Shown here: one piece after another, positions 31,964 through 46,424 of the stretch | Layout: each line of letters starts with the position of its first letter | Numbering within the stretch: the first letter of the stretch is position 1 | NCBI RefSeq assembly: GCF_042242105.1 | Contig: NC_092016.1 | Location: forward strand, 28,130,001 to 28,194,000 | Source: Pempheris klunzingeri | Taxonomy: Eukaryota; Chordata; Actinopteri; Acropomatiformes; Pempheridae | Length of the DNA: 64,000 nucleotides | Direction: 5' to 3' | Translations under genes and position numbers: made by a program | Notes under the pieces: model-generated | What the model was told of the DNA's origin: nothing | What the model saw: only the letters and a program-made list of their open reading frames with translations | The model's database searches: none

Positions 31964-32930
31964 ATGTTTCTCTTAAGACACCTGCCCGGTTTGAAAAGGG
32001 AAGCCTTCAGCTACTGTTGGCATTCCACAATGCTGCTTTCAGATGGGTAGAAATCTTCCTGACACCTTCCTCCAACATCTTTTGGACGAGGACAATGAAT
32101 CAAACACTATGATGACATGACCAGAACGTTGTCAACATGAGAGCAGAAGTTTGACGTCATTATTCACTTTGGGATAACAAGTCGTGGAAACTTTTTTCCG
32201 GAAGGCCTCTCGTCATTTGAAGCAGCAATTGCAGGACTAGCAATGCGTAATGCTAATGGGCCTCGCACTCATGATCTTGAGGCCAGTTTTTCTGCATCTC
32301 TCCCCTTGCAGTGCCGCTGAAAAACCCATATGTCAATAAATGAAAGCTGCATCTTTGTAGCAAGTAGCAAAGTTAAGTGAAGTATTAAGAGAACTCACAT
32401 CAAGTGTCAAGAATGAGCTTAATTGACAGAGAGCAGGTCAAAATACACGTTTACTATCAGGACACAAACTCATCAGTAGACCTTGATCCAAAATGCATCA
32501 ACGTCTACGATTTTACATTCTTATTCAAAACCAGCAGAACTGTGTATCTGAAAGCTTGTCTTGAGATAATTCACCTCAAGTGTGAAGAATGCGCTTAATC
32601 CAATGAGAGGAGTTCGAAATGCAAACATTTCACCATGAGCACTATGAGGTCCAATTAAGCACTACGAGGTCCAGAAACGCACTCAGCGGGTTTCCGTCAG
32701 GATCTGGAGATGTCGCTCGACACTGCACCTATGGCATTCTTTATCTCCAGATGTGTCAGTGAGTTGACCAAAACATCTGCTTAGTGTTCTTGGAGAGTGA
32801 ATAGATCCATACCCTTCAAAAAATGGATTTTGTATGTCTCAGTCAAAATTGCCAGATGCTGTTGACATAGCATTGAAACGTTGAGTAATGAACCCCTTGA
32901 AGGCTGTCGTGGTAGGTGAGCGTCACATCG

Positions 32931-33001
32931 GCATTGGTGGTTCAGTGGTAGAATTCTCGCCTGCCACGCGGGAGACCCGGGTCCGATTCCCGGCCAATGC
33001 A
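32931..33001 (+). tRNA. tRNA-Gly(GCC)-like copy 7
   Basis: Consensus copy with C55. Flank haplotype T A A C C A. Confidence 0.85.
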
Positions 33002-33968
33002 ATGTTTCTCTTAAGACACCTGCCCGGTTTGAAAAGGGAAACCTTCAGCTACTGTTGGCATTCCACAATGCCGCTTTCAGACGGGTAGAAATCTTCCTGA
33101 CACCTTCCTCCAACATCTTTTGGACGAGGACAATAAATCAAACACTATGATGACATGACCAGAACGTTGTCAACATGAGAGCAGAAGTTTGACGTCATTA
33201 TTCACTTTGGGATAACAAGTCGTGGAAACTTTTTTCCGGAAGGCCTCTCGTCATTTGAAGCAGCAATTGCAGAACTAGCAATGCGTAATGCTAATGGGCC
33301 TCGCACTCATGACCTTGAGGCCAGTTTTTCTGCATCTCTCCCCTTGCAGTGCCGCTGAAAAACCCATATGTCAATAAATGAAAGCTGCATCTTTGTAGCA
33401 AGTAGCAAAGTTAAGTGAAGTATTAAGAGAACTCACATCAAGTGTCAAGAATGAGCTTAATTGACAGAGAGCAGGTCAAAATACACGTTTACTATCAGGA
33501 CACAAACTCATCAGTAGACCTTGATCCAAAATGCATCAACGTCTACGATTTTACATTCTTATTCAAAACCAGCAGAACTGTGTATCTGAAAGCTTGTCTT
33601 GAGATAATTCACCTCAAGTGTGAAGAATGCGCTTAATCCAATGAGAGGAGTTCGAAATGCAAACATTTCACCATGAGCACTATGAGGTCCAATTAAGCAC
33701 TACGAGGTCCAGAAACGCACTCAGCGGGTTTCCGTCAGGATCTGGAGATGTCGCTCGACACTGCACCTATGGCATTCTTTATCTCCAGATGTGTCAGTGA
33801 GTTGACCAAAACATCTGCTTAGTGTTCTTGGAGAGTGAATAGATCCATACCCTTCAAAAAATGGATTTTGTATGTCTCAGTCAAAATTGCCAGATGCTGT
33901 TGACATAGCATTGAAACGTTGAGTAATGAACCCCTTGAAGGCTGTCGTGGTAGGTGAGCGTCACATCG

Positions 33969-34039
33969 GCATTGGTGGTTCAGTGGTAGAATTCTCGCCT
34001 GCCACGCGGGAGACCCGGGTCCGATTCCCGGCCAATGCA
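33969..34039 (+). tRNA. tRNA-Gly(GCC)-like copy 8
   Basis: Consensus copy with C55. Flank haplotype T A G T C A, a mix of marks seen in copies 6 and 7. Confidence 0.85.
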
Positions 34040-35006
34040 ATGTTTCTCTTAAGACACCTGCCCGGTTTGAAAAGGGAAACCTTCAGCTACTGTTGGCATT
34101 CCACAATGCCGCTTTCAGACGGGTAGAAATCTTCCTGACACCTTCCTCCAACATCTTTTGGACGAGGACAATAAATCAAACACTATGATGACATGACCAG
34201 AACGTTGTCAACATGAGAGCAGAAGTTTGACGTCATTATTCACTTTGGGATAACAAGTCGTGGAAACTTTTTTCCGGAAGGCCTCTCGTCATTTGAAGCA
34301 GCAATTGCAGGACTAGCAATGCGTAATGCTAATGGGCCTCGCACTCATGATCTTGAGGCCAGTTTTTCTGCATCTCTCCCCTTGCAGTGCCGCTGAAAAA
34401 CCCATATGTCAATAAATGAAAGCTGCATCTTTGTAGCAAGTAGCAAAGTTAAGTGAAGTATTAAGAGAACTCACATCAAGTGTCAAGAATGAGCTTAATT
34501 GACAGAGAGCAGGTCAAAATACACGTTTACTATCAGGACACAAACTCATCAGTAGACCTTGATCCAAAATGCATCAACGTCTACGATTTTACATTCTTAT
34601 TCAAAACCAGCAGAACTGTGTATCTGAAAGCTTGTCTTGAGATAATTCACCTCAAGTGTGAAGAATGCGCTTAATCCAATGAGAGGAGTTCGAAATGCAA
34701 ACATTTCACCATGAGCACTATGAGGTCCAATTAAGCACTACGAGGTCCAGAAACGCACTCAGCGGGTTTCCGTCAGGATCTGGAGATGTCGCTCGACACT
34801 GCACCTATGGCATTCTTTATCTCCAGATGTGTCAGTGAGTTGACCAAAACATCTGCTTAGTGTTCTTGGAGAGTGAATAGATCCATACCCTTCAAAAAAT
34901 GGATTTTGTATGTCTCAGTCAAAATTGCCAGATGCTGTTGACATAGCATTGAAACGTTGAGTAATGAACCCCTTGCAGGCTGTCGTGGTAGGTGAGCGTC
35001 ACATCG

Positions 35007-35077
35007 GCATTGGTGGTTCAGTGGTAGAATTCTCGCCTGCCACGCGGGAGACCCGGGTCCGATTCCCGGCCAATGCA
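35007..35077 (+). tRNA. tRNA-Gly(GCC)-like copy 9
   Basis: Consensus copy with C55. Flank haplotype T C A T A A. Confidence 0.85.
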
Positions 35078-36044
35078 ATGTTTCTCTTAAGACACCTGCC
35101 CGGTTTGAAAAGGGAAACCTTCAGCTACTGTTGGCATTCCACAATGCCGCTTTCAGACGGGTAGAAATCTTCCTGACACCTTCCTCCAACATCTTTTGGA
35201 CGAGGACAATAAATCAAACACTATGATGACATGACCAGAACGTTGTCAACATGAGAGCAGAAGTTTGACGTCATTATTCACTTTGGGATAACAAGTCGTG
35301 GAAACTTTTTTCCGGAAGGCCTCTCGTCATTTGAAGCAGCAATTGCAGAACTAGCAATGCGTAATGCTAATGGGCCTCGCACTCATGATCTTGAGGCCAG
35401 TTTTTCTGCATCTCTCCCCTTGCAGTGCCGCTGAAAAACCCATATGTCAATAAATGAAAGCTGCATCTTTGTAGCAAGTAGCAAAGTTAAGTGAAGTATT
35501 AAGAGAACTCACATCAAGTGTCAAGAATGAGCTTAATTGACAGAGAGAAGGTCAAAATACACGTTTACTATCAGGACACAAACTCATCAGTAGACCTTGA
35601 TCCAAAATGCATCAACGTCTACGATTTTACATTCTTATTCAAAACCAGCAGAACTGTGTATCTGAAAGCTTGTCTTGAGATAATTCACCTCAAGTGTGAA
35701 GAATGCGCTTAATCCAATGAGAGGAGTTCGAAATGCAAACATTTCACCATGAGCACTATGAGGTCCAATTAAGCACTACGAGGTCCAGAAACGCACTCAG
35801 CGGGTTTCCGTCAGGATCTGGAGATGTCGCTCGACACTGCACCTATGGCATTCTTTATCTCCAGATGTGTCAGTGAGTTGACCAAAACATCTGCTTAGTG
35901 TTCTTGGAGAGTGAATAGATCCATACCCTTCAAAAAATGGATTTTGTATGTCTCAGTCAAAATTGCCAGATGCTGTTGACATAGCATTGAAACGTTGAGT
36001 AATGAACCCCTTGAAGGCTGTCGTGGTAGGTGAGCGTCACATCG

Positions 36045-36115
36045 GCATTGGTGGTTCAGTGGTAGAATTCTCGCCTGCCACGCGGGAGACCCGGGTCCGA
36101 TTCCCGGCCAATGCA
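36045..36115 (+). tRNA. tRNA-Gly(GCC)-like copy 10
   Basis: Consensus copy with C55. Flank haplotype T A A C C A. Confidence 0.85.
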
Positions 36116-37082
36116 ATGTTTCTCTTAAGACACCTGCCCGGTTTGAAAAGGGAAACCTTCAGCTACTGTTGGCATTCCACAATGCCGCTTTCAGACGGGT
36201 AGAAATCTTCCTGACACCTTCCTCCAACATCTTTTGGACGAGGACAATAAATCAAACACTATGATGACATGACCAGAACGTTGTCAACATGAGAGCAGAA
36301 GTTTGACGTCATTATTCACTTTGGGATAACAAGTCGTGGAAACTTTTTTCCGGAAGGCCTCTCGTCATTTGAAGCAGCAATTGCAGAACTAGCAATGCGT
36401 AATGCTAATGGGCCTCGCACTCATGACCTTGAGGCCAGTTTTTCTGCATCTCTCCCCTTGCAGTGCCGCTGAAAAACCCATATGTCAATAAATGAAAGCT
36501 GCATCTTTGTAGCAAGTAGCAAAGTTAAGTGAAGTATTAAGAGAACTCACATCAAGTGTCAAGAATGAGCTTAATTGACAGAGAGCAGGTCAAAATACAC
36601 GTTTACTATCAGGACACAAACTCATCAGTAGACCTTGATCCAAAATGCATCAACGTCTACGATTTTACATTCTTATTCAAAACCAGCAGAACTGTGTATC
36701 TGAAAGCTTGTCTTGAGATAATTCACCTCAAGTGTGAAGAATGCGCTTAATCCAATGAGAGGAGTTCGAAATGCAAACATTTCACCATGAGCACTATGAG
36801 GTCCAATTAAGCACTACGAGGTCCAGAAACGCACTCAGCGGGTTTCCGTCAGGATCTGGAGATGTCGCTCGACACTGCACCTATGGCATTCTTTATCTCC
36901 AGATGTGTCAGTGAGTTGACCAAAACATCTGCTTAGTGTTCTTGGAGAGTGAATAGATCCATACCCTTCAAAAAATGGATTTTGTATGTCTCAGTCAAAA
37001 TTGCCAGATGCTGTTGACATAGCATTGAAACGTTGAGTAATGAACCCCTTGCAGGCTGTCGTGGTAGGTGAGCGTCACATCG

Positions 37083-37153
37083 GCATTGGTGGTTCAGTGG
37101 TAGAATTCTCGCCTGCCACGCGGGAGACCCGGGTCCGATTCCCGGCCAATGCA
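37083..37153 (+). tRNA. tRNA-Gly(GCC)-like copy 11
   Basis: Consensus copy with C55. Flank haplotype T C A C C A, a recombinant-looking combination. Confidence 0.85.
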
Positions 37154-38120
37154 ATGTTTCTCTTAAGACACCTGCCCGGTTTGAAAAGGGAAACCTTCAG
37201 CTACTGTTGGCATTCCACAATGCCGCTTTCAGACGGGTAGAAATCTTCCTGACACCTTCCTCCAACATCTTTTGGACGAGGACAATAAATCAAACACTAT
37301 GATGACATGACCAGAACGTTGTCAACATGAGAGCAGAAGTTTGACGTCATTATTCACTTTGGGATAACAAGTCGTGGAAACTTTTTTCCGGAAGGCCTCT
37401 CGTCATTTGAAGCAGCAATTGCAGAACTAGCAATGCGTAATGCTAATGGGCCTCGCACTCATGACCTTGAGGCCAGTTTTTCTGCATCTCTCCCCTTGCA
37501 GTGCCGCTGAAAAACCCATATGTCAATAAATGAAAGCTGCATCTTTGTAGCAAGTAGCAAAGTTAAGTGAAGTATTAAGAGAACTCACATCAAGTGTCAA
37601 GAATGAGCTTAATTGACAGAGAGCAGGTCAAAATACACGTTTACTATCAGGACACAAACTCATCAGTAGACCTTGATCCAAAATGCATCAACGTCTACGA
37701 TTTTACATTCTTATTCAAAACCAGCAGAACTGTGTATCTGAAAGCTTGTCTTGAGATAATTCACCTCAAGTGTGAAGAATGCGCTTAATCCAATGAGAGG
37801 AGTTCGAAATGCAAACATTTCACCATGAGCACTATGAGGTCCAATTAAGCACTACGAGGTCCAGAAACGCACTCAGCGGGTTTCCGTCAGGATCTGGAGA
37901 TGTCGCTCGACACTGCACCTATGGCATTCTTTATCTCCAGATGTGTCAGTGAGTTGACCAAAACATCTGCTTAGTGTTCTTGGAGAGTGAATAGATCCAT
38001 ACCCTTCAAAAAATGGATTTTGTATGTCTCAGTCAAAATTGCCAGATGCTGTTGACATAGCATTGAAACGTTGAGTAATGAACCCCTTGAAGGCTGTCGT
38101 GGTAGGTGAGCGTCACATCG

Positions 38121-38191
38121 GCATTGGTGGTTCAGTGGTAGAATTCTCGCCTGCCACGCGGGAGACCCGGGTCCGATTCCCGGCCAATGCA
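38121..38191 (+). tRNA. tRNA-Gly(GCC)-like copy 12
   Basis: Consensus copy with C55. Flank haplotype T A A C C A; first of five matching consecutive units. Confidence 0.85.
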
Positions 38192-39158
38192 ATGTTTCTC
38201 TTAAGACACCTGCCCGGTTTGAAAAGGGAAACCTTCAGCTACTGTTGGCATTCCACAATGCCGCTTTCAGACGGGTAGAAATCTTCCTGACACCTTCCTC
38301 CAACATCTTTTGGACGAGGACAATAAATCAAACACTATGATGACATGACCAGAACGTTGTCAACATGAGAGCAGAAGTTTGACGTCATTATTCACTTTGG
38401 GATAACAAGTCGTGGAAACTTTTTTCCGGAAGGCCTCTCGTCATTTGAAGCAGCAATTGCAGAACTAGCAATGCGTAATGCTAATGGGCCTCGCACTCAT
38501 GACCTTGAGGCCAGTTTTTCTGCATCTCTCCCCTTGCAGTGCCGCTGAAAAACCCATATGTCAATAAATGAAAGCTGCATCTTTGTAGCAAGTAGCAAAG
38601 TTAAGTGAAGTATTAAGAGAACTCACATCAAGTGTCAAGAATGAGCTTAATTGACAGAGAGCAGGTCAAAATACACGTTTACTATCAGGACACAAACTCA
38701 TCAGTAGACCTTGATCCAAAATGCATCAACGTCTACGATTTTACATTCTTATTCAAAACCAGCAGAACTGTGTATCTGAAAGCTTGTCTTGAGATAATTC
38801 ACCTCAAGTGTGAAGAATGCGCTTAATCCAATGAGAGGAGTTCGAAATGCAAACATTTCACCATGAGCACTATGAGGTCCAATTAAGCACTACGAGGTCC
38901 AGAAACGCACTCAGCGGGTTTCCGTCAGGATCTGGAGATGTCGCTCGACACTGCACCTATGGCATTCTTTATCTCCAGATGTGTCAGTGAGTTGACCAAA
39001 ACATCTGCTTAGTGTTCTTGGAGAGTGAATAGATCCATACCCTTCAAAAAATGGATTTTGTATGTCTCAGTCAAAATTGCCAGATGCTGTTGACATAGCA
39101 TTGAAACGTTGAGTAATGAACCCCTTGAAGGCTGTCGTGGTAGGTGAGCGTCACATCG

Positions 39159-39229
39159 GCATTGGTGGTTCAGTGGTAGAATTCTCGCCTGCCACGCGGG
39201 AGACCCGGGTCCGATTCCCGGCCAATGCA
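39159..39229 (+). tRNA. tRNA-Gly(GCC)-like copy 13
   Basis: Consensus copy with C55. Flank haplotype T A A C C A. Confidence 0.85.
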
Positions 39230-40196
39230 ATGTTTCTCTTAAGACACCTGCCCGGTTTGAAAAGGGAAACCTTCAGCTACTGTTGGCATTCCACAATGCC
39301 GCTTTCAGACGGGTAGAAATCTTCCTGACACCTTCCTCCAACATCTTTTGGACGAGGACAATAAATCAAACACTATGATGACATGACCAGAACGTTGTCA
39401 ACATGAGAGCAGAAGTTTGACGTCATTATTCACTTTGGGATAACAAGTCGTGGAAACTTTTTTCCGGAAGGCCTCTCGTCATTTGAAGCAGCAATTGCAG
39501 AACTAGCAATGCGTAATGCTAATGGGCCTCGCACTCATGACCTTGAGGCCAGTTTTTCTGCATCTCTCCCCTTGCAGTGCCGCTGAAAAACCCATATGTC
39601 AATAAATGAAAGCTGCATCTTTGTAGCAAGTAGCAAAGTTAAGTGAAGTATTAAGAGAACTCACATCAAGTGTCAAGAATGAGCTTAATTGACAGAGAGC
39701 AGGTCAAAATACACGTTTACTATCAGGACACAAACTCATCAGTAGACCTTGATCCAAAATGCATCAACGTCTACGATTTTACATTCTTATTCAAAACCAG
39801 CAGAACTGTGTATCTGAAAGCTTGTCTTGAGATAATTCACCTCAAGTGTGAAGAATGCGCTTAATCCAATGAGAGGAGTTCGAAATGCAAACATTTCACC
39901 ATGAGCACTATGAGGTCCAATTAAGCACTACGAGGTCCAGAAACGCACTCAGCGGGTTTCCGTCAGGATCTGGAGATGTCGCTCGACACTGCACCTATGG
40001 CATTCTTTATCTCCAGATGTGTCAGTGAGTTGACCAAAACATCTGCTTAGTGTTCTTGGAGAGTGAATAGATCCATACCCTTCAAAAAATGGATTTTGTA
40101 TGTCTCAGTCAAAATTGCCAGATGCTGTTGACATAGCATTGAAACGTTGAGTAATGAACCCCTTGAAGGCTGTCGTGGTAGGTGAGCGTCACATCG

Positions 40197-40267
40197 GCAT
40201 TGGTGGTTCAGTGGTAGAATTCTCGCCTGCCACGCGGGAGACCCGGGTCCGATTCCCGGCCAATGCA
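40197..40267 (+). tRNA. tRNA-Gly(GCC)-like copy 14
   Basis: Consensus copy with C55. Flank haplotype T A A C C A. Confidence 0.85.
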
Positions 40268-41234
40268 ATGTTTCTCTTAAGACACCTGCCCGGTTTGAAA
40301 AGGGAAACCTTCAGCTACTGTTGGCATTCCACAATGCCGCTTTCAGACGGGTAGAAATCTTCCTGACACCTTCCTCCAACATCTTTTGGACGAGGACAAT
40401 AAATCAAACACTATGATGACATGACCAGAACGTTGTCAACATGAGAGCAGAAGTTTGACGTCATTATTCACTTTGGGATAACAAGTCGTGGAAACTTTTT
40501 TCCGGAAGGCCTCTCGTCATTTGAAGCAGCAATTGCAGAACTAGCAATGCGTAATGCTAATGGGCCTCGCACTCATGACCTTGAGGCCAGTTTTTCTGCA
40601 TCTCTCCCCTTGCAGTGCCGCTGAAAAACCCATATGTCAATAAATGAAAGCTGCATCTTTGTAGCAAGTAGCAAAGTTAAGTGAAGTATTAAGAGAACTC
40701 ACATCAAGTGTCAAGAATGAGCTTAATTGACAGAGAGCAGGTCAAAATACACGTTTACTATCAGGACACAAACTCATCAGTAGACCTTGATCCAAAATGC
40801 ATCAACGTCTACGATTTTACATTCTTATTCAAAACCAGCAGAACTGTGTATCTGAAAGCTTGTCTTGAGATAATTCACCTCAAGTGTGAAGAATGCGCTT
40901 AATCCAATGAGAGGAGTTCGAAATGCAAACATTTCACCATGAGCACTATGAGGTCCAATTAAGCACTACGAGGTCCAGAAACGCACTCAGCGGGTTTCCG
41001 TCAGGATCTGGAGATGTCGCTCGACACTGCACCTATGGCATTCTTTATCTCCAGATGTGTCAGTGAGTTGACCAAAACATCTGCTTAGTGTTCTTGGAGA
41101 GTGAATAGATCCATACCCTTCAAAAAATGGATTTTGTATGTCTCAGTCAAAATTGCCAGATGCTGTTGACATAGCATTGAAACGTTGAGTAATGAACCCC
41201 TTGAAGGCTGTCGTGGTAGGTGAGCGTCACATCG

Positions 41235-41305
41235 GCATTGGTGGTTCAGTGGTAGAATTCTCGCCTGCCACGCGGGAGACCCGGGTCCGATTCCCGGCCA
41301 ATGCA
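41235..41305 (+). tRNA. tRNA-Gly(GCC)-like copy 15
   Basis: Consensus copy with C55. Flank haplotype T A A C C A. Confidence 0.85.
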
Positions 41306-42272
41306 ATGTTTCTCTTAAGACACCTGCCCGGTTTGAAAAGGGAAACCTTCAGCTACTGTTGGCATTCCACAATGCCGCTTTCAGACGGGTAGAAATCTTC
41401 CTGACACCTTCCTCCAACATCTTTTGGACGAGGACAATAAATCAAACACTATGATGACATGACCAGAACGTTGTCAACATGAGAGCAGAAGTTTGACGTC
41501 ATTATTCACTTTGGGATAACAAGTCGTGGAAACTTTTTTCCGGAAGGCCTCTCGTCATTTGAAGCAGCAATTGCAGAACTAGCAATGCGTAATGCTAATG
41601 GGCCTCGCACTCATGACCTTGAGGCCAGTTTTTCTGCATCTCTCCCCTTGCAGTGCCGCTGAAAAACCCATATGTCAATAAATGAAAGCTGCATCTTTGT
41701 AGCAAGTAGCAAAGTTAAGTGAAGTATTAAGAGAACTCACATCAAGTGTCAAGAATGAGCTTAATTGACAGAGAGCAGGTCAAAATACACGTTTACTATC
41801 AGGACACAAACTCATCAGTAGACCTTGATCCAAAATGCATCAACGTCTACGATTTTACATTCTTATTCAAAACCAGCAGAACTGTGTATCTGAAAGCTTG
41901 TCTTGAGATAATTCACCTCAAGTGTGAAGAATGCGCTTAATCCAATGAGAGGAGTTCGAAATGCAAACATTTCACCATGAGCACTATGAGGTCCAATTAA
42001 GCACTACGAGGTCCAGAAACGCACTCAGCGGGTTTCCGTCAGGATCTGGAGATGTCGCTCGACACTGCACCTATGGCATTCTTTATCTCCAGATGTGTCA
42101 GTGAGTTGACCAAAACATCTGCTTAGTGTTCTTGGAGAGTGAATAGATCCATACCCTTCAAAAAATGGATTTTGTATGTCTCAGTCAAAATTGCCAGATG
42201 CTGTTGACATAGCATTGAAACGTTGAGTAATGAACCCCTTGAAGGCTGTCGTGGTAGGTGAGCGTCACATCG

Positions 42273-42343
42273 GCATTGGTGGTTCAGTGGTAGAATTCTC
42301 GCCTGCCACGCGGGAGACCCGGGTCCGATTCCCGGCCAATGCA
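42273..42343 (+). tRNA. tRNA-Gly(GCC)-like copy 16
   Basis: Consensus copy with C55. Flank haplotype T A A C C A; last of the five matching units. Confidence 0.85.
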
Positions 42344-43310
42344 ATGTTTCTCTTAAGACACCTGCCCGGTTTGAAAAGGGAAACCTTCAGCTACTGTTGG
42401 CATTCCACAATGCCGCTTTCAGACGGGTAGAAATCTTCCTGACACCTTCCTCCAACATCTTTTGGACGAGGACAATAAATCAAACACTATGATGACATGA
42501 CCAGAACGTTGTCAACATGAGAGCAGAAGTTTGACGTCATTATTCACTTTGGGATAACAAGTCGTGGAAACTTTTTTCCGGAAGGCCTCTCGTCATTTGA
42601 AGCAGCAATTGCAGAACTAGCAATGCGTAATGCTAATGGGCCTCGCACTCATGACCTTGAGGCCAGTTTTTCTGCATCTCTCCCCTTGCAGTGCCGCTGA
42701 AAAACCCATATGTCAATAAATGAAAGCTGCATCTTTGTAGCAAGTAGCAAAGTTAAGTGAAGTATTAAGAGAACTCACATCAAGTGTCAAGAATGAGCTT
42801 AATTGACAGAGAGCAGGTCAAAATACACGTTTACTATCAGGACACAAACTCATCAGTAGACCTTGATCCAAAATGCATCAACGTCTACGATTTTACATTC
42901 TTATTCAAAACCAGCAGAACTGTGTATCTGAAAGCTTGTCTTGAGATAATTCACCTCAAGTGTGAAGAATGCGCTTAATCCAATGAGAGGAGTTCGAAAT
43001 GCAAACATTTCACCATGAGCACTATGAGGTCCAATTAAGCACTACGAGGTCCAGAAACGCACTCAGCGGGTTTCCGTCAGGATCTGGAGATGTCGCTCGA
43101 CACTGCACCTATGGCATTCTTTATCTCCAGATGTGTCAGTGAGTTGACCAAAACATCTGCTTAGTGTTCTTGGAGAGTGAATAGATCCATACCCTTCAAA
43201 AAATGGATTTTGTATGTCTCAGTCAAAATTGCCAGATGCTGTTGACATAGCACTGAAACGTTGAGTAATGAACCCCTTGCAGGCTGTCGTGGTAGGTGAG
43301 CGTCACATCG

Positions 43311-43381
43311 ACATTGGTGGTTCAGTGGTAGAATTCTCGCCGGCCACGCGGGAGACCCGGGTCCGATTCCCGGCCAATGCA
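43311..43381 (+). tRNA. tRNA-Gly(GCC)-like copy 17, probable pseudogene
   Basis: Besides C55 it has A at position 1 (43311), giving an A-C mismatch at the end of the acceptor stem, and G in place of the invariant U33 (43342) next to the anticodon. Loss of U33 removes the anticodon U-turn. Flank haplotype C C A T C A, with private changes downstream. Confidence 0.8.
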
Positions 43382-44348
43382 ATGTTTCTCTTAAGACACC
43401 CGCCCGGTTTGAAAAGGGAAACCTTCAGCTACTGTTGGCATTCCACAATGCCGCTTTCAGACGGGTAGAAATCTTCCTGAGACCTTCCTCCAACATCTTT
43501 TGGACGAGGACAATAAATCAAACACTATGATGACATGACCAGAACGTTGTCAACATGAGAGCAGAAGTTTGACGTCATTATTCACTTTGGGATAACAAGT
43601 CGTGGAAACTTTTTTCCGGAAGGCCTCTCGTCATTTGAAGCAGCAATTGCAGAACTAGCAATGCGTAATGCTAATGGGCCTCGCACTCATGATCTTGAGG
43701 CCAGTTTTTCTGCATCTCTCCCCTTGCAGTGCCGCTGAAAAACCCATATGTCAATAAATGAAAGCTGCATCTTTGTAGCAAGTAGCAAAGTTAAGTGAAG
43801 TATTAAGAGAACTCACATCAAGTGTCAAGAATGAGCTTAATTGACAGAGAGCAGGTCAAAATACACGTTTACTATCAGGACACAAACTCATCAGTAGACC
43901 TTGATCCAAAATGCATCAACGTCTACGATTTTACATTCTTATTCAAAACCAGCAGAACTGTGTATCTGAAAGCTTGTCTTGAGATAATTCACCTCAAGTG
44001 TGAAGAATGCGCTTAATCCAATGAGAGGAGTTCGAAATGCAAACATTTCACCATGAGCACTATGAGGTCCAATTAAGCACTACGAGGTCCAGAAACGCAC
44101 TCAGCGGGTTTCCGTCAGGATCTGGAGATGTCGCTCGACACTGCACCTATGGCATTCTTTATCTCCAGATGTGTCAGTGAGTTGACCAAAACATCTGCTT
44201 AGTGTTCTTGGAGAGTGAATAGATCCATACCCTTCAAAAAATGGATTTTGTATGTCTCAGTCAAAATTGCCAGATGCTGTTGACATAGCATTGAAACGTT
44301 GAGTAATGAACCCCTTGAAGGCTGTCGTGGTAGGTGAGCGTCACATCG

Positions 44349-44419
44349 GCATTGGTGGTTCAGTGGTAGAATTCTCGCCTGCCACGCGGGAGACCCGGGT
44401 CCGATTCCCGGCCAATGCA
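44349..44419 (+). tRNA. tRNA-Gly(GCC)-like copy 18
   Basis: Consensus copy with C55. Flank haplotype T A A T C A. Confidence 0.85.
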
Positions 44420-45386
44420 ATGTTTCTCTTAAGACACCTGCCCGGTTTGAAAAGGGAAACCTTCAGCTACTGTTGGCATTCCACAATGCCGCTTTCAGAC
44501 GGGTAGAAATCTTCCTGACACCTTCCTCCAACATCTTTTGGACGAGGACAATAAATCAAACACTATGATGACATGACCAGAACGTTGTCAACATGAGAGC
44601 AGAAGTTTGACGTCATTATTCACTTTGGGATAACAAGTCGTGGAAACTTTTTTCCGGAAGGCCTCTCGTCATTTGAAGCAGCAATTGCAGAACTAGCAAT
44701 GCGTAATGCTAATGGGCCTCGCACTCATGATCTTGAGGCCAGTTTTTCTGCATCTCTCCCCTTGCAGTGCCGCTGAAAAACCCATATGTCAATAAATGAA
44801 AGCTGCATCTTTGTAGCAAGTAGCAAAGTTAAGTGAAGTATTAAGAGAACTCACATCAAGTGTCAAGAATGAGCTTAATTGACAGAGAGCAGGTCAAAAT
44901 ACACGTTTACTATCAGGACACAAACTCATCAGTAGACCTTGATCCAAAATGCATCAACGTCTACGATTTTACATTCTTATTCAAAACCAGCAGAACTGTG
45001 TATCTGAAAGCTTGTCTTGAGATAATTCACCTCAAGTGTGAAGAATGCGCTTAATCCAATGAGAGGAGTTCGAAATGCAAACATTTCACCATGAGCACTA
45101 TGAGGTCCAATTAAGCACTACGAGGTCCAGAAACGCACTCAGCGGGTTTCCGTCAGGATCTGGAGATGTCGCTCGACACTGCACCTATGGCATTCTTTAT
45201 CTCCAGATGTGTCAGTGAGTTGACCAAAACATCTGCTTAGTGTTCTTGGAGAGTGAATAGATCCATACCCTTCAAAAAATGGATTTTGTATGTCTCAGTC
45301 AAAATTGCCAGATGCTGTTGACATAGCATTGAAACGTTGAGTAATGAACCCCTTGCAGGCTGTCGTGGTAGGTGAGCGTCACATCG

Positions 45387-45457
45387 GCATTGGTGGTTCA
45401 GTGGTAGAATTCTCGCCTGCCACGCGGGAGACCCGGGTCCGATTCCCGGCCAATGCA
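45387..45457 (+). tRNA. tRNA-Gly(GCC)-like copy 19
   Basis: Consensus copy with C55. Flank haplotype T C A T C A. Confidence 0.85.
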
Positions 45458-46424
45458 ATGTTTCTCTTAAGACACCTGCCCGGTTTGAAAAGGGAAACCT
45501 TCAGCTACTGTTGGCATTCCACAATGCCGCTTTCAGACGGGTAGAAATCTTCCTGACACCTTCCTCCAACATCTTTTGGACGAGGACAATAAATCAAACA
45601 CTATGATGACATGACCAGAACGTTGTCAACATGAGAGCAGAAGTTTGACGTCATTATTCACTTTGGGATAACAAGTCGTGGAAACTTTTTTCCGGAAGGC
45701 CTCTCGTCATTTGAAGCAGCAATTGCAGAACTAGCAATGCGTAATGCTAATGGGCCTCGCACTCATGATCTTGAGGCCAGTTTTTCTGCATCTCTCCCCT
45801 TGCAGTGCCGCTGAAAAACCCATATGTCAATAAATGAAAGCTGCATCTTTGTAGCAAGTAGCAAAGTTAAGTGAAGTATTAAGAGAACTCACATCAAGTG
45901 TCAAGAATGAGCTTAATTGACAGAGAGCAGGTCAAAATACACGTTTACTATCAGGACACAAACTCATCAGTAGACCTTGATCCAAAATGCATCAACGTCT
46001 ACGATTTTACATTCTTATTCAAAACCAGCAGAACTGTGTATCTGAAAGCTTGTCTTGAGATAATTCACCTCAAGTGTGAAGAATGCGCTTAATCCAATGA
46101 GAGGAGTTCGAAATGCAAACATTTCACCATGAGCACTATGAGGTCCAATTAAGCACTACGAGGTCCAGAAACGCACTCAGCGGGTTTCCGTCAGGATCTG
46201 GAGATGTCGCTCGACACTGCACCTATGGCATTCTTTATCTCCAGATGTGTCAGTGAGTTGACCAAAACATCTGCTTAGTGTTCTTGGAGAGTGAATAGAT
46301 CCATACCCTTCAAAAAATGGATTTTGTATGTCTCAGTCAAAATTGCCAGATGCTGTTGACATAGCATTGAAACGTTGAGTAATGAACCCCTTGCAGGCTG
46401 TCGTGGTAGGTGAGCGTCACATCG

